The notes: generated by a model not told the origin, from the letters alone. DNA of 64,000 nucleotides from Streptomyces griseoviridis (GCF_005222485.1 NZ_CP029078.1:4553501-4617500), one strand, 5' to 3'; positions 8,718 to 17,192 are shown, counted from the stretch's first letter. Translations and numbers: made by a program.

Positions 8718-9584
8718 GTGCCGACTCCTTCCGTCAACACTCTTTCCATTCGCCGTCTGACGCTCCGGGATCTCACCGCCTGCGCCGACTTGTCCGAGGA
8801 CCGGGGGTGGCCGCGCGAGGAGCACAAGTGGGGCTTCCTCCTCGCCTCCGGGAAGGCCTACGGCATCGACGACCCCGACGGCGGTCTCGTCAGCGCCTGC
8901 GTCCTCACGGAGTACGGACCCCGCGAGCGACCGGACCTGGGCGCCGTCGGCATGGTGCTGGTCGCCGAACGGCACGCCCGCCGGGGCATCGGGCGCCACC
9001 TGATGCGCCATGTCGTCGCGACGGCGGGCACCACCCCGCTGACCCTGTACGCGACCCCCGACGGCCGCCCGCTCTACGAGGAACTGGGCTTCAAGGTCAC
9101 CGGCCGGGCCGAGATGCTGCGCGGGCGCTTCACGCCCGGTGGCTCCGCCCCGACGGTCGCCACCCGCCCGGCCACCGCCGAGGACCTGACCCGGATCGTC
9201 CGGCTCGACGAGGAGGTGTTCGGGGTCGACCGCACCCACCTCATCACCCGGCTGCCCGCCTTCGCCGACCGGCTGCGCGTCGCCGAGGAGAGTGGCCGGC
9301 TCATCGGGTACGCGGCCGCCTGGCCCAACATGGACACCCACGTCGTCGGCCCGCTGATCGCCCGGGACACGGAGACGGCCAAGGCGTTGATCGGCGCGCT
9401 CGCCGAGCAGAGCGACCGCCCGCTGCGCACCGACATCGACGTGCGCCACGAGGCACTGCTGGCCTGGGCCAAGGAGCGCGGGCTGGCGTCCGTCGCCTTC
9501 AACTCGGTGATGACGTACGGCATCAACGATCTGCCCGGCGACTGGACCCGGAGGTTCGCTCCCCTGACGGTCGCGGCCGGCTGA
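8718..9584 (+). CDS. GNAT acetyltransferase with two GNAT-like domains
   Basis: About 288 residues. The N-terminal half (residues 10-130) has a GNAT fold with the acetyl-CoA-binding pattern VAERHARRGIGRHLMRHVV and the usual LYATPDGRPLYEELGF ending. The second half (from VATRPATAEDLTRIVRLDEEVFG) looks like a second, more diverged GNAT domain. The target of acetylation is unknown. The GTG at 8718 is chosen because similarity starts at LSIRRLTLRDL right after it; upstream in-frame sequence runs through a parS site and is not protein-like. No clear ribosome site is seen, so the start has moderate support. Confidence 0.82.
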   Translation: MPTPSVNTLSIRRLTLRDLTACADLSEDRGWPREEHKWGFLLASGKAYGIDDPDGGLVSACVLTEYGPRERPDLGAVGMVLVAERHARRGIGRHLMRHVVATAGTTPLTLYATPDGRPLYEELGFKVTGRAEMLRGRFTPGGSAPTVATRPATAEDLTRIVRLDEEVFGVDRTHLITRLPAFADRLRVAEESGRLIGYAAAWPNMDTHVVGPLIARDTETAKALIGALAEQSDRPLRTDIDVRHEALLAWAKERGLASVAFNSVMTYGINDLPGDWTRRFAPLTVAAG

Positions 9585-9677
9585 GGCGCCGCGGGGGCGG
9601 ATGCCGAGGGCGGGACGGAGGGGGGAGGGCCGAAGAGGGAGGGCCGGAAGGCAAGGCAGAGCGCGGAGCACGGAACA

Positions 9678-9734
9678 CCTGTCACCGGTCACCTGTCACC
9701 GGTCCTGTCACCTGTCACCTGTCACCTGTCACAG
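9678..9734. repeat. Short tandem repeat array, CCTGTCA unit
   Basis: At least six copies of the 7-mer CCTGTCA, two of them extended to CCTGTCACCGGT, lie in the spacer between the two GNAT genes. A second imperfect direct repeat (GCGGACAGGGTCCG) follows at about 9745-9779. The role is unknown; the copy number may vary between strains. Confidence 0.8.
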
Positions 9735-9795
9735 GGAACGGAGCGCGGACAGGGTCCGTGAGGAGCGGACAGGGTCCGGTGCGTAGGGTGCGGGC

Positions 9796-10248
9796 ATGGG
9801 AGACCTCGACATCCGCCCCGTCACGCCCGACGACGTACCGGCCGTCGTCGCGATGCTCGCCGACGACCCCCTTGGGGCGCGGCGCGAGTCGCCGGACGAC
9901 CTGACGCCGTATCTGGCAGCCTTGGAGCGCCTCTCGGCCGACCCGAACCAGCACCTGGTCGTCGCCGTCCGGGAGGGCCGTGTCGTGGGCACGCTCCAGC
10001 TCACGATCATTCCCGGGCTCTCCCGGCGCGGCGCCGTCCGCTCCATCATCGAGGCCGTCCGCATCCACGCCGACGAGCGTGGCAGCGGTCTGGGCACCCG
10101 GCTCATGGAGTGGGCGGTCGACGAATCCCGGCGCCAGGGATGCCAGTTGGTGCAGCTGACCTCTGACGCGTCCCGCACCGACGCCCACCGCTTCTACGAG
10201 CGGCTCGGATTCACGGCCTCCCATGTGGGGTTCAAGCTCCAGCTGTGA
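9796..10248 (+). CDS. GNAT-family N-acetyltransferase
   Basis: A 150-residue single-domain GNAT protein. IHADERGSGLGTRLMEWAVDES is the acetyl-CoA-binding motif A (R/Q-x-x-G-x-G/A), followed by the common DASRTDAHRFYERLGF segment. Substrate unknown. TAGGGT at 9784-9789 lies 6 bases before the ATG with no ribosome site, which suggests a leaderless transcript starting at or next to the start codon. The 3' end faces the serine hydrolase gene, and the two share the parS-containing hairpin at 10286-10323. Confidence 0.9.
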   Translation: MGDLDIRPVTPDDVPAVVAMLADDPLGARRESPDDLTPYLAALERLSADPNQHLVVAVREGRVVGTLQLTIIPGLSRRGAVRSIIEAVRIHADERGSGLGTRLMEWAVDESRRQGCQLVQLTSDASRTDAHRFYERLGFTASHVGFKLQL

Positions 10249-10285
10249 CGGGTGGGGCCAGGCGGGGGCGCCGCCGGGCCCGCCC

Positions 10286-10323
10286 GGTGAGTGTCGTGTT
10301 TCACGTGAAACAGGACACTCACC
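10286..10323. terminator. Hairpin between convergent genes with parS as its loop
   Basis: GGTGAGTGTC (10286-10295) pairs with GACACTCACC (10314-10323), a perfect 10-bp stem whose loop is the parS site. It sits between two convergent genes, where a bidirectional terminator is expected. Confidence 0.65.
10298..10311. promoter_or_regulatory. parS, perfect ParB-binding site
   Basis: Exact GTTTCACGTGAAAC inside the loop of the 10286-10323 hairpin. Confidence 0.93.
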
Positions 10324-10335
10324 GCGTATCGATGG

Positions 10336-11736
10336 CTAGCCGATCCCCCGCCACCCGTCCGGATCGACCCCGCCCGGCACGGAAGCCCCCTCCTCGTACG
10401 GCTGGCGCGTGAAAACGAAGGACCCGAGGTCCAGATGGTCCACGGTCCCGTCCGGCCGCCGTACGGCCCGCAGAAGCTCTCCGGCGTAGTAGCCCTCAAG
10501 GCCGGTCCAGGTCCCGTCGCCGTTGGCGCGGAAGCGCGAGCGGCGTCCGCCGCCCGTGAGCGGACCCAGCGAGACCATGCCGTCGGCCGTGAGGCGCAGC
10601 GCGAAGGCGTTCGTCCCCCAGTACCAGGGCCCCGCCAACTCCAGCACGGAGGGATCCACTGCGGGCAGCGGCCGCCACGGCGCGGGAAGGCGCGGTTCGG
10701 CCTCGGCGACGATCCGGACGAGGTCGGCGCCGATGGTGGCGATCGGCGGGCCCGACGTGCAGTTGGCGAGGACGACGGAAGCGAGGTCGTCCTCGACGCT
10801 GACGGTGAGGTTCGCCAGGAAGCCCGGCAGCGATCCGGAGTGCCCGATCAGCAGCCGTCCGCCGCGCCGCTGGATCTGCACGCCGAGCCCGTAGGAGGTG
10901 CCGTCCGCGACATCCGCGGCCTCGACCACCGTCGCCGGTGTCCGCATCTCACGCACCGACGCGGCGCTCAGCACCCGGTCGTCGCCGTGCGCGAGGAAGA
11001 CCGCGAAGCGGGCCAGGTCCGTGGTGGTGGACCAGAGCTGGCCCGCCGGGGCCATCAGACCGAGGTCCTCGACGGGTTCGGGCATGAGGGTGTCGGCCCA
11101 CGGGTGCACGGCCCAGCCGTCCGCGTAGGGGGCCAGCGGCTGGGCGCTCGTGCGGTCAAGGCCCAGGGGTTCGAGCACTTCACGCCGAAGTACCTCCGCC
11201 CAGGGGGCACCGCGCAGTTCCTCGACGAGGGCGCCGAGCACGGTGTAGCCGGGGTTGGAGTAGTGGAAGCGCCGGCCGGCCGGGTGGAGCAGCGGCCTCT
11301 CGCCCAGGACGTCGGCGAGCCCCGGGCGCAGCGACCCGGGGGTCCGCTCCCACCAGGGCGCCGGTGACTCCGCGGCGAGACCACCCGCGTGGGCGAGCAG
11401 CTCACCGACGGTGGCCTCCCCCACGCCGGTGCCCGGCAGGTGCCGCTCCAGCGGGTCGTCGAGTCCGAGGGCGCCTTCGTCGCGCAGCCGCATCACCAGG
11501 ACGGCGGTGAACGTCTTGGTGAGGGAGCCGATCCGGTACTGCACCCGCTCACCCGGGTCGGGTCCGTGCCCGGCGGTCCTGGACCCGTGCCACACGGCCT
11601 GCCCGTCCCGCACGACGGCCGCGACCATCGACGGCGCCCGCCCCTCGGCCTGCCCCACGGCGATCCGGTGCAGCAGCGCACGGCGGGTACCGGGCAGCAA
11701 CGCCCCCGGCGACTCGTCCTGATGAGGTGTCGTCAT
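10336..11736 (-). CDS. Serine hydrolase, beta-lactamase/DD-peptidase (class C-like) family
   Basis: A 466-residue protein with the penicillin-recognising hydrolase motifs: SLTK at residues 71-74 (nucleophile Ser and general-base Lys), YSN at 159-161, and HSG near residue 330 in place of the KTG triad. The roughly 120 C-terminal residues form an extra domain of the lipocalin-like type often attached to such esterases or peptidases. There is no signal peptide, so a cytoplasmic esterase or peptidase is more likely than a secreted beta-lactamase. The start at 11736 (MTTPHQDES) has GGGAG upstream; a longer reading frame exists but has no such site. Confidence 0.88.
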   Translation of the reverse strand: MTTPHQDESPGALLPGTRRALLHRIAVGQAEGRAPSMVAAVVRDGQAVWHGSRTAGHGPDPGERVQYRIGSLTKTFTAVLVMRLRDEGALGLDDPLERHLPGTGVGEATVGELLAHAGGLAAESPAPWWERTPGSLRPGLADVLGERPLLHPAGRRFHYSNPGYTVLGALVEELRGAPWAEVLRREVLEPLGLDRTSAQPLAPYADGWAVHPWADTLMPEPVEDLGLMAPAGQLWSTTTDLARFAVFLAHGDDRVLSAASVREMRTPATVVEAADVADGTSYGLGVQIQRRGGRLLIGHSGSLPGFLANLTVSVEDDLASVVLANCTSGPPIATIGADLVRIVAEAEPRLPAPWRPLPAVDPSVLELAGPWYWGTNAFALRLTADGMVSLGPLTGGGRRSRFRANGDGTWTGLEGYYAGELLRAVRRPDGTVDHLDLGSFVFTRQPYEEGASVPGGVDPDGWRGIG

Positions 11737-11886
11737 GCTCCCAGTCCACCCCGCGGACACCCCGGGAGTCGAACCGGCGGGACGTCCGGGCGCGAGGCCC
11801 ACACGCGAGCCCGCACCGCGCACCGATGAGTCTCCCGTGCCGCGCCGGTCTGTACGCGTGAGACCGACTCACGGAAGGCTGGCGCC

Positions 11887-12450
11887 ATGCGGAAACTGAT
11901 CTACGGCATGAACCTGTCCCTGGACGGCTACATCGCCGCGCCCGGCGACGACATCGGCTGGAGCACGCCGAGCGACGAGCTGTTCCAGTTCTGGTCCGAC
12001 CGGTTGCAGGCGACCGAGCTGTCGCTGTACGGGCGCAAGCTGTGGGAGTCGATGAGCTCCTACTGGCCGACCGGCGACCAGCAGCCCGACGCGACCCCGG
12101 CGGAGATCGAGTTCGCGCGCCGTTGGCGGGACATGTCGAAGGTGGTGTTCTCCTCGACGGTCGACGCGGTCGACTGGAACACCCGGCTGGTCACCGGCGA
12201 CGCGGTCGCCGAGATCACCCGGCTCAAGGCCGAGGACGGCGGCCCGATGGACATCGCCGGCGCGACGCTCGCCGGGGCGGCCATGCGGGCCGGGCTGATC
12301 GACGAGTACGTGCTGGCCACCGCGCCGGTCCTGGTGGGCGGCGGCACACCGTTCTTCACCGCGCTGGACAACTGGGTGAACCTGAACCTGGTGGAGACCC
12401 GGACGCTTCCCGGCGGCGTGACCCTGACCAGGTACGAGACGAGACGCTGA
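11887..12450 (+). CDS. Dihydrofolate reductase-fold protein (RibD C-terminal type)
   Basis: A 187-residue protein of the RibD C-terminal/DHFR superfamily. It opens with the typical strand MRKLIYGMNLSLDGYIAAP and has the NADPH-binding region around DIAGATLAGAAMRAGLIDEY, ending with the LVGGGTPFF motif. Stand-alone members act as NADPH-dependent reductases of unknown substrate, and true riboflavin or folate function is unproven. A good GGAAGG ribosome site precedes the ATG. It is the last gene before the accessory island. Confidence 0.88.
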   Translation: MRKLIYGMNLSLDGYIAAPGDDIGWSTPSDELFQFWSDRLQATELSLYGRKLWESMSSYWPTGDQQPDATPAEIEFARRWRDMSKVVFSSTVDAVDWNTRLVTGDAVAEITRLKAEDGGPMDIAGATLAGAAMRAGLIDEYVLATAPVLVGGGTPFFTALDNWVNLNLVETRTLPGGVTLTRYETRR

Positions 12451-12624
12451 GGAGCGGCGCCCACGCGCGGCCCGTGCAGGGGAGCCACGAATCTCGGCAC
12501 TCTTCGTCGCGCTGTGCGGGTGGTTGAGCAGTCTCGTCAGCCGATGGATTGGCGTAGTTGAGCACGTTCACGGTGATGCGACACCCACCGGCTCGCCCGA
12601 CGGGGCACCGCTATCGTCCGCAGG

Positions 12625-13203
12625 GTGACTCGCCATGAGGAAGTCCTGGACTCGATCCGTCGGGACTCCGATCTTGCCGAGGTGCTCTGGCGTCTCTGCG
12701 AGTTCGATCTCTCGCGCAGCGATCCCGGTGAGCCTGTCCGCCTCTCGTCCGGCGTGGCACTGGAGGGCATCGCAGGCGATTACACCGGCGGGACCTTCTT
12801 CCTCTGCGGCAACGGCAAGGTCCGTCCCGTGCTCTATGCGAGCTCCGAAGGACAGGCCGGCCTGATCGGCAACAGCTTGACCGAAGCGTTGGAGATCGTG
12901 GTTGGGCTGCCTTCCTGGTGGGACTGCCTGAAGTTCTCCGGGGCGGGTGATCTGGCGGTCATGCGCGCGACCGCTGATCACCTGCGCGATGACGAGCTTC
13001 GGGATGAGCCTGGGAAGGACGCGGATCGAGCAACAGTCGCTCAAGCACTGGGCTTGGGATCCGCGCCCGTCTCGACCCTGTTGGGCCGCCTGCATGCTGC
13101 GGTTTCCGCCACGGTTCCCGACTTCGTGCTGACCAGCGGGGCAACAGAGTACGAATCCCTGTTCGGCCCCTGGCTGCGGAGCCGAAACCCCTCCTGGCAG
13201 TAA
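12625..13203 (+). CDS. Unrecognised 192-residue protein at island edge
   Basis: I do not recognise this protein with confidence. It is a soluble acidic protein with Trp/Leu-rich central segments (LEIVVGLPSWWDCLKFSG), the sort of pattern seen in SUKH-like immunity proteins, but that link is speculative. The GTG start at 12625 has TATCGT at 12612-12617 just upstream and no ribosome site, so it may be leaderless. It is tail-to-tail with the decayed TnsA-like gene at 13210-13755, separated by only a few bases. It may therefore be cargo of the older mobile element. Confidence 0.65.
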   Translation: MTRHEEVLDSIRRDSDLAEVLWRLCEFDLSRSDPGEPVRLSSGVALEGIAGDYTGGTFFLCGNGKVRPVLYASSEGQAGLIGNSLTEALEIVVGLPSWWDCLKFSGAGDLAVMRATADHLRDDELRDEPGKDADRATVAQALGLGSAPVSTLLGRLHAAVSATVPDFVLTSGATEYESLFGPWLRSRNPSWQ

Positions 13204-13209
13204 TCGGCA

Positions 13210-13755
13210 GGTTCGGAGCCGCTGCTGCCAACGCAGCCTCAGCACCACCGGTTTGAGCAACTCGGGCTCCCAGGTCGCCTGCGGTCGCAGAGCCAGCTCC
13301 CGGATCGTCGCCCCTCCGGCTGCCGCACCAAAGAACCTCGTCCAGCACCTCCGCCGCCACGAGCCCGTCGCGGCGCTGGCTCGCCAGGAACGGCACCTTC
13401 GCGAGGAAGACCGGGTCCTCGCCCGACCAGAGCTCGTGGGCCCACCCGTGTCCTCGATCAGCTTCGCCGGCCGGGTGAGGGCTTCGGGCAATCTCCGGCT
13501 TGGCCAGTTGGGAGGAGGGCTTGACGTTGACGACCGTCACCGACCGGTCAGCCCGCACGAGGAAGTAGTCCGGGACATGCCGCCTGGCCCGGCCAGCAAC
13601 ACTGGCCCGGATCCGGAACGGCTGGGACGCGATCTCCACCACCTGGGGATCGAAGTTACGCCACGGCTTCGCCCGCACCACCTGGCCGAGCGAAGCTGCC
13701 TCATCGGCTTCTCGACAGTGCTGTCGTCCATCTCCCGCAGCGAGACCAGCGCACC
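13210..13755 (-). pseudogene. Decayed TnsA-like transposon endonuclease, copy A
   Basis: Pieces of one protein are spread over three frames. Frame 1 holds ALVSLREMDDSTVEKPMR (13752-13699). Frame 2 holds the endonuclease core NFDPQVVEIASQPF, RRHVPDYFLV, VTVVNVKP and GHGWAHELWSGEDPVFLA (13657-13331). Frame 3 holds the C-terminal TWEPELLKPVVLRLRWQQRL (13335-13210). This is the layout of the TnsA-like heteromeric transposase endonucleases of actinobacteria, with the PD...(D/E)xK-type catalytic Asp and Lys still visible. Two frameshifts and a probable deletion of the segment before the FDP motif make it non-functional. It is similar to but clearly different from copy B at 16650-17192, so it marks a second element. 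Confidence 0.72.
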
Positions 13756-13903
13756 CCTGGCGCCACCACGCGCCGCCCGCGCGGCTGCGAGGCGGCACAC
13801 AGTCCGGCCTCATCGTCTGGGTACCCACGACGAACTACCCGACATTGCTGATGTACCGCTGAGACACGGGCTCGACTGCTGAACTAAGTCGACCCCCTCC
13901 AAC

Positions 13904-13930
13904 CTTGTAGGTTCTCACTTTCGGTGTCAT
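13904..13930 (+). repeat. Left terminal inverted repeat of Tn7-like element
   Basis: Starts CTTGTAGGTTCTCACTTTC. Related copies of a CGGTGTC motif at 13922-13928 and again near 14000 could be transposase-binding repeats. Confidence 0.6.
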
Positions 13931-14101
13931 GCGCCGACGCTATGACCTGGACGTTCCCCTCCAGTCGCACGACGTGTCGGCAGGCGGCTGTCTCAGATCG
14001 GTGTCTTTCCGCAGACTGCCCAGCCGGCTGCACCGCATGTCCGCGTCCCGTCTGAGTGCACCACCACGTACGGAGATACCTGCACCGGCAAGCAGTTCAT
14101 G

Positions 14102-14698
14102 TCATCGCGCGGGCAGGACGGTGGCAGGGAGGCAAACCCCCAGGATGGCTGCGGTGCCAGCCACGGCTCGGTCCTCGTGCATGGTGATCTGCTGGCCGGG
14201 CTGGACGTGCGACCAGTGGGAGGGAGTGAGGGGCACAAGGCGAACCGTGGCTCGCCCGCCGGGCTCCAGCATGGGCATGTTCTCAACCCAGAGCCCAGCG
14301 ATGCTGACCGCACGTCCGCCGGTGGGTGAGAGGAGACCGATGTCCCACATGGGCCGCAGAACACCCGCGCCGGAGATTGGCGTCGTGCGTCGCGCCTCGG
14401 CGGCAGGGCGGAGCGTCAAATCCGCCCTGATCAAGCCGTTGCGGAGCTCGGAGCATCGCCAATGGCACCAAGCCGCACTCCGCTCCAGCTGGAGTTGATC
14501 AGCCGCTTCGGCGAGCTTCTCCCAGAAAGCCAGAGGGAGCGAGTGAGCCTCCCCAAACTCCTCCAGCAGACCCAGGGCGATCTCCCACTCGTCGTGAACG
14601 AGGTAGTCCCAGACGTCTCCCACCGTGATGTCATTCCCGGTGGCGGTCTCTTCCGGAACCAACAGGAAAGCTGCTTCGAGCAACTCAGGGACGTCCAT
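14102..14698 (-). CDS. Unrecognised 198-residue protein inside the Tn7-like element
   Basis: A conserved-looking Streptomyces protein of unknown function. The N-terminal half is helical and acidic (VPELLEAAFLLVPEETATG, then VHDEWEIALGLLEEFGE); the C-terminal half (from SGAGVLRPMWDIG) looks like a small beta-barrel of the kind found in the last domain of elongation factor Tu, with VRLVPLTPSHWSHVQPGQQI. The start at 14698 is the first ATG before the conserved part, and its ribosome site is weak. It is divergent from the gene at 14981 and lies next to the left end of the element, so it is probably cargo or a displaced host gene. No catalytic motif is seen. Confidence 0.65.
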   Translation of the reverse strand: MDVPELLEAAFLLVPEETATGNDITVGDVWDYLVHDEWEIALGLLEEFGEAHSLPLAFWEKLAEAADQLQLERSAAWCHWRCSELRNGLIRADLTLRPAAEARRTTPISGAGVLRPMWDIGLLSPTGGRAVSIAGLWVENMPMLEPGGRATVRLVPLTPSHWSHVQPGQQITMHEDRAVAGTAAILGVCLPATVLPAR

Positions 14699-14980
14699 GC
14701 GCTCATTGTCGACCGCATGAACCTGCTGCCCGGTCCGGATGTCAGACCCTGCGCTTGGAGTACGGCGAGATGGGGCCGGTCCGAGGCCGCCAGCACCGGA
14801 AACGGCAGCCTCCCTGGCCTGCTCGGGGGTGGTTTCGGCCCAACCAGCGTCCAGGGATCGTTGAGGGCCACGAGTGCAGCCTGTCAGCCCGGCCCCTTCG
14901 AGTACCTGATCGGAGTCAGTATCGAGCGACCCGGTGCATCGCGCCCGCCCCGGGTACATTCACCGCGATCGGAGAGCATC

Positions 14981-16231
14981 GTGAAGAACAGCGCGTTGTG
15001 GCGAGTGGTGGACAATCAGAGTGGTACCCAGTCCATCGTCAGCACGCCCTCCGAGGCGGTCGCGTTCGTCAACAGCCGGTTCGACACCGATGACGACGAC
15101 GAGCCGTTCAGCATCACCGAGGTCGGCCCTCTCCTTCCGAAGCCGCTCGGGGTCATCACCGCATGGGCCGCCGAGAAGGACGGCGAGCGAACCGACGGGC
15201 GTACTGCCCCGATCACCATCAGGCCGGTTGTGACGGACAACGCCAGCGAGTGCGATGACGTCGTGCTCTGGGGCGACGTGTACGTCTCCTGGGACCACGA
15301 CATGTACACCGTCGAGGAGCCGGAGAGCTCCGAGTACAGCGAGGCCTACAGCGCAGCCGAGTTGAGCGCGATCCTCGACGAGTACGCCGACGACTACGAG
15401 TACGCGTCTGAAGGGCCTGAAGGGCCCGACAGCCACGGGTGGCCGAAACCGGAAGAGTTGATCACCTACGGCGCCCAGGAGTGTGCCAAGCGGTTCGGGC
15501 ACCTCGACGACGACGCCCTGCTGTGGCTCGCTGCCACCCGCATCACGCTCGCGGTGTGGCGCAACACACCCGTCGAAAACTGGCATGCCGGGAAGAGTCC
15601 GCTCCACGACGGCACAATGATGCGGATCAACACGGCAACCACCCGACTCGTGCGCTCGATGCTGTCGTTCGACCATGTCGACTGGATCGGTCTCGGTCTC
15701 GCGATCGTCAACCCGTCCCGGGTTCTACCGACAGGGCAGTCCGTACTCGAGCTCGGGCTGGCCTGCCACAACCCTGACGACCCGGCGCACGAGGTTGATC
15801 CGCGAGAAGAACTCGCAGAGATGGCACAGGTCGCGATCTCATGGGGGCGAAGGTACTGCCTTCGCGAGAAGGAGTTCGGCCTGCGAACCCTGATCGAATC
15901 CTTCTGTGCGTCCGACAACGGCTGGTTCGGAGCACCGAGTTGGTGGCGCATCGTCGATCGGTTCCTTACGGCTGTCGACGACCGGGAGAACGCGCACTGG
16001 CGCGTACACCAGGACAAGCCTTGGTTCGACGAGTGGTTCACCAACCGGCCGGCCGACATCGCGGACACCACGGAATTTCGTCGGCTGCTCCTCGCCGGGC
16101 CCGACCTGCTGTCCGAGGAGGCCGCCGAATGGTGCGTGGATGGTGCCATCGGCTACGTCTGCCAGGACGACCACGCGACCGACTGCTGGCGGTGCGGTAT
16201 CCCACCGGCAACGGAGTCCCCCAACGAGTGA
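14981..16231 (+). CDS. Unrecognised 416-residue acidic protein inside the Tn7-like element
   Basis: I recognise no family. The protein is strongly acidic, with Asp/Glu-rich stretches (RFDTDDDDEPFSITE; DEYADDYEYASEGPEGPD) and a Trp-rich helical C-terminal half (residues 150-400), ending in a Cys pair (DCWRCGI). No signal peptide, membrane segment or obvious catalytic motif is present. The GTG at 14981 is preceded by GGAGAG 4 bases upstream; the upstream in-frame sequence overlaps the gene on the other strand. Its 3' end runs into the broken end of the tnsB-like fragment, which suggests a deletion brought them together. It is best seen as transposon cargo of unknown role. Confidence 0.68.
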   Translation: MKNSALWRVVDNQSGTQSIVSTPSEAVAFVNSRFDTDDDDEPFSITEVGPLLPKPLGVITAWAAEKDGERTDGRTAPITIRPVVTDNASECDDVVLWGDVYVSWDHDMYTVEEPESSEYSEAYSAAELSAILDEYADDYEYASEGPEGPDSHGWPKPEELITYGAQECAKRFGHLDDDALLWLAATRITLAVWRNTPVENWHAGKSPLHDGTMMRINTATTRLVRSMLSFDHVDWIGLGLAIVNPSRVLPTGQSVLELGLACHNPDDPAHEVDPREELAEMAQVAISWGRRYCLREKEFGLRTLIESFCASDNGWFGAPSWWRIVDRFLTAVDDRENAHWRVHQDKPWFDEWFTNRPADIADTTEFRRLLLAGPDLLSEEAAEWCVDGAIGYVCQDDHATDCWRCGIPPATESPNE

Positions 16232-16263
16232 ACGTGGGCACCAGCATAGAAAGCATCCTGATT

Positions 16264-16653
16264 GGCCTCCAGCGGCTCCGCCAGCGCGTACTCGTCACGC
16301 GGCTCGGCGTCGGCCGCCAACTCCGGGCTGCCCGACCGGAATCCCATCAGTACCTCCCGCATGTGTCCGGCCCGCTCGGCCGTCGCCTCACGCCCGTCGT
16401 CGCCGAGCTGGTCCAGGACCACCGAGGCGAGCTCGTCGGCGGCTGCTCCTGACGGACCAGGACCATCGGGAATCACGCGAGCCCGGTCGGAGAACAGCAG
16501 TTCCTTCAGCGACAGTCGCTGGACTCGGCCTCGGACATCCTTCAGGGCGACTTCGTTACCAGCTGTCGTCGCAACCAGCTCGATCACCTCGACGGCCTCG
16601 CCGTCGTAGACGAAGCGCGTCCCGACATCGACCCGCGTGCCGGCTCCGCTCAC
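16264..16653 (-). pseudogene. Truncated TnsB/Mu-type transposase, N-terminal 130 codons
   Basis: The frame begins MSGAGTRVDVGTRFVYDGEA and continues through VALKDVRGRVQRLSLKELLF and AEPRDEYALAEPLEA, which fits the N-terminal region of actinobacterial TnsB-like (Mu C-terminal/DDE) transposases. After codon 130 the sequence stops resembling the family and runs out of phase into the 3' end of the gene at 14981, so the DDE catalytic core is gone. Its ATG overlaps the stop codon of the tnsA-like gene (ATGA), the usual coupling of tnsA and tnsB. Confidence 0.65.
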
Positions 16654-17192
16654 GCCAGCCTCATCCGAAGGAGCTCAGGATCGAGCAACCACTCCCGGCG
16701 GAAACCCGCCAGAAAACGGATGTTCTCCAGCTCCGCAGGCGGCGGCTCGCTCCAGACCTCGTAGCGCCACCCGCGCTCCTCCACCGCACGCCTGGTCCAG
16801 GCGAAAGTGGAGTCCACCACCGGATCGTCCAACCGCCACCGCGGCTTCACGTCCACGACGATCGGGCCATCCTCGGTCACCAGGAAGCAATCCGGGATGT
16901 GCTTGCCGACCTTCCCCTCCACCACCTTCTTCAGGAGGAACGGCTGGGCCACGATGCCGCGTACCGAAGCGTCGAAGTCGGCGAACAACAGCCGGGCGAG
17001 CTCCAGTCACGACTCGTAGATCACGAGATCCCCGACCGTCGCCGACCAGTACGTGCCGGAGTAGTGCTGCCCCATGTACCAGCGGAACGTCCGCCGCGGA
17101 GGAGCCGACTCGATCGACCGCGCTGTCGTGGACGCCCACGCCCGGTCTTCAGCCGTACCGTCCTGCCGGCTGATGCTGGCCGCAGCCTCCAT
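16650..17192 (-). pseudogene. TnsA-like endonuclease, copy B, with an in-frame TGA
   Basis: Reading from the ATG at 17192 the frame runs FRWYMGQHYSGTYWSATVGD, then YES-stop-LELARLLFADFD, with the TGA at 17009-17007. It then continues uninterrupted through VAQPFLL, KHIPDCFLV, IVVDVKP and EVWSEPP to the end. Family members have a sense codon here (typically YES-x-LELA), so one base change such as CGA to TGA explains the stop. The endonuclease residues remain in the reading frame: Glu after the stop, Asp in IPD and Lys in DVK. A restart at the TTG at 16988 would lose the N-terminus. TnsA makes the 5' cuts in Tn7-type transposition. Confidence 0.72.

Noticed and set aside
14462..14980. An upstream extension of the 416-residue gene
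   Set aside because: The frame is open but lies antisense to the 198-residue gene, and a good ribosome site marks the later GTG.
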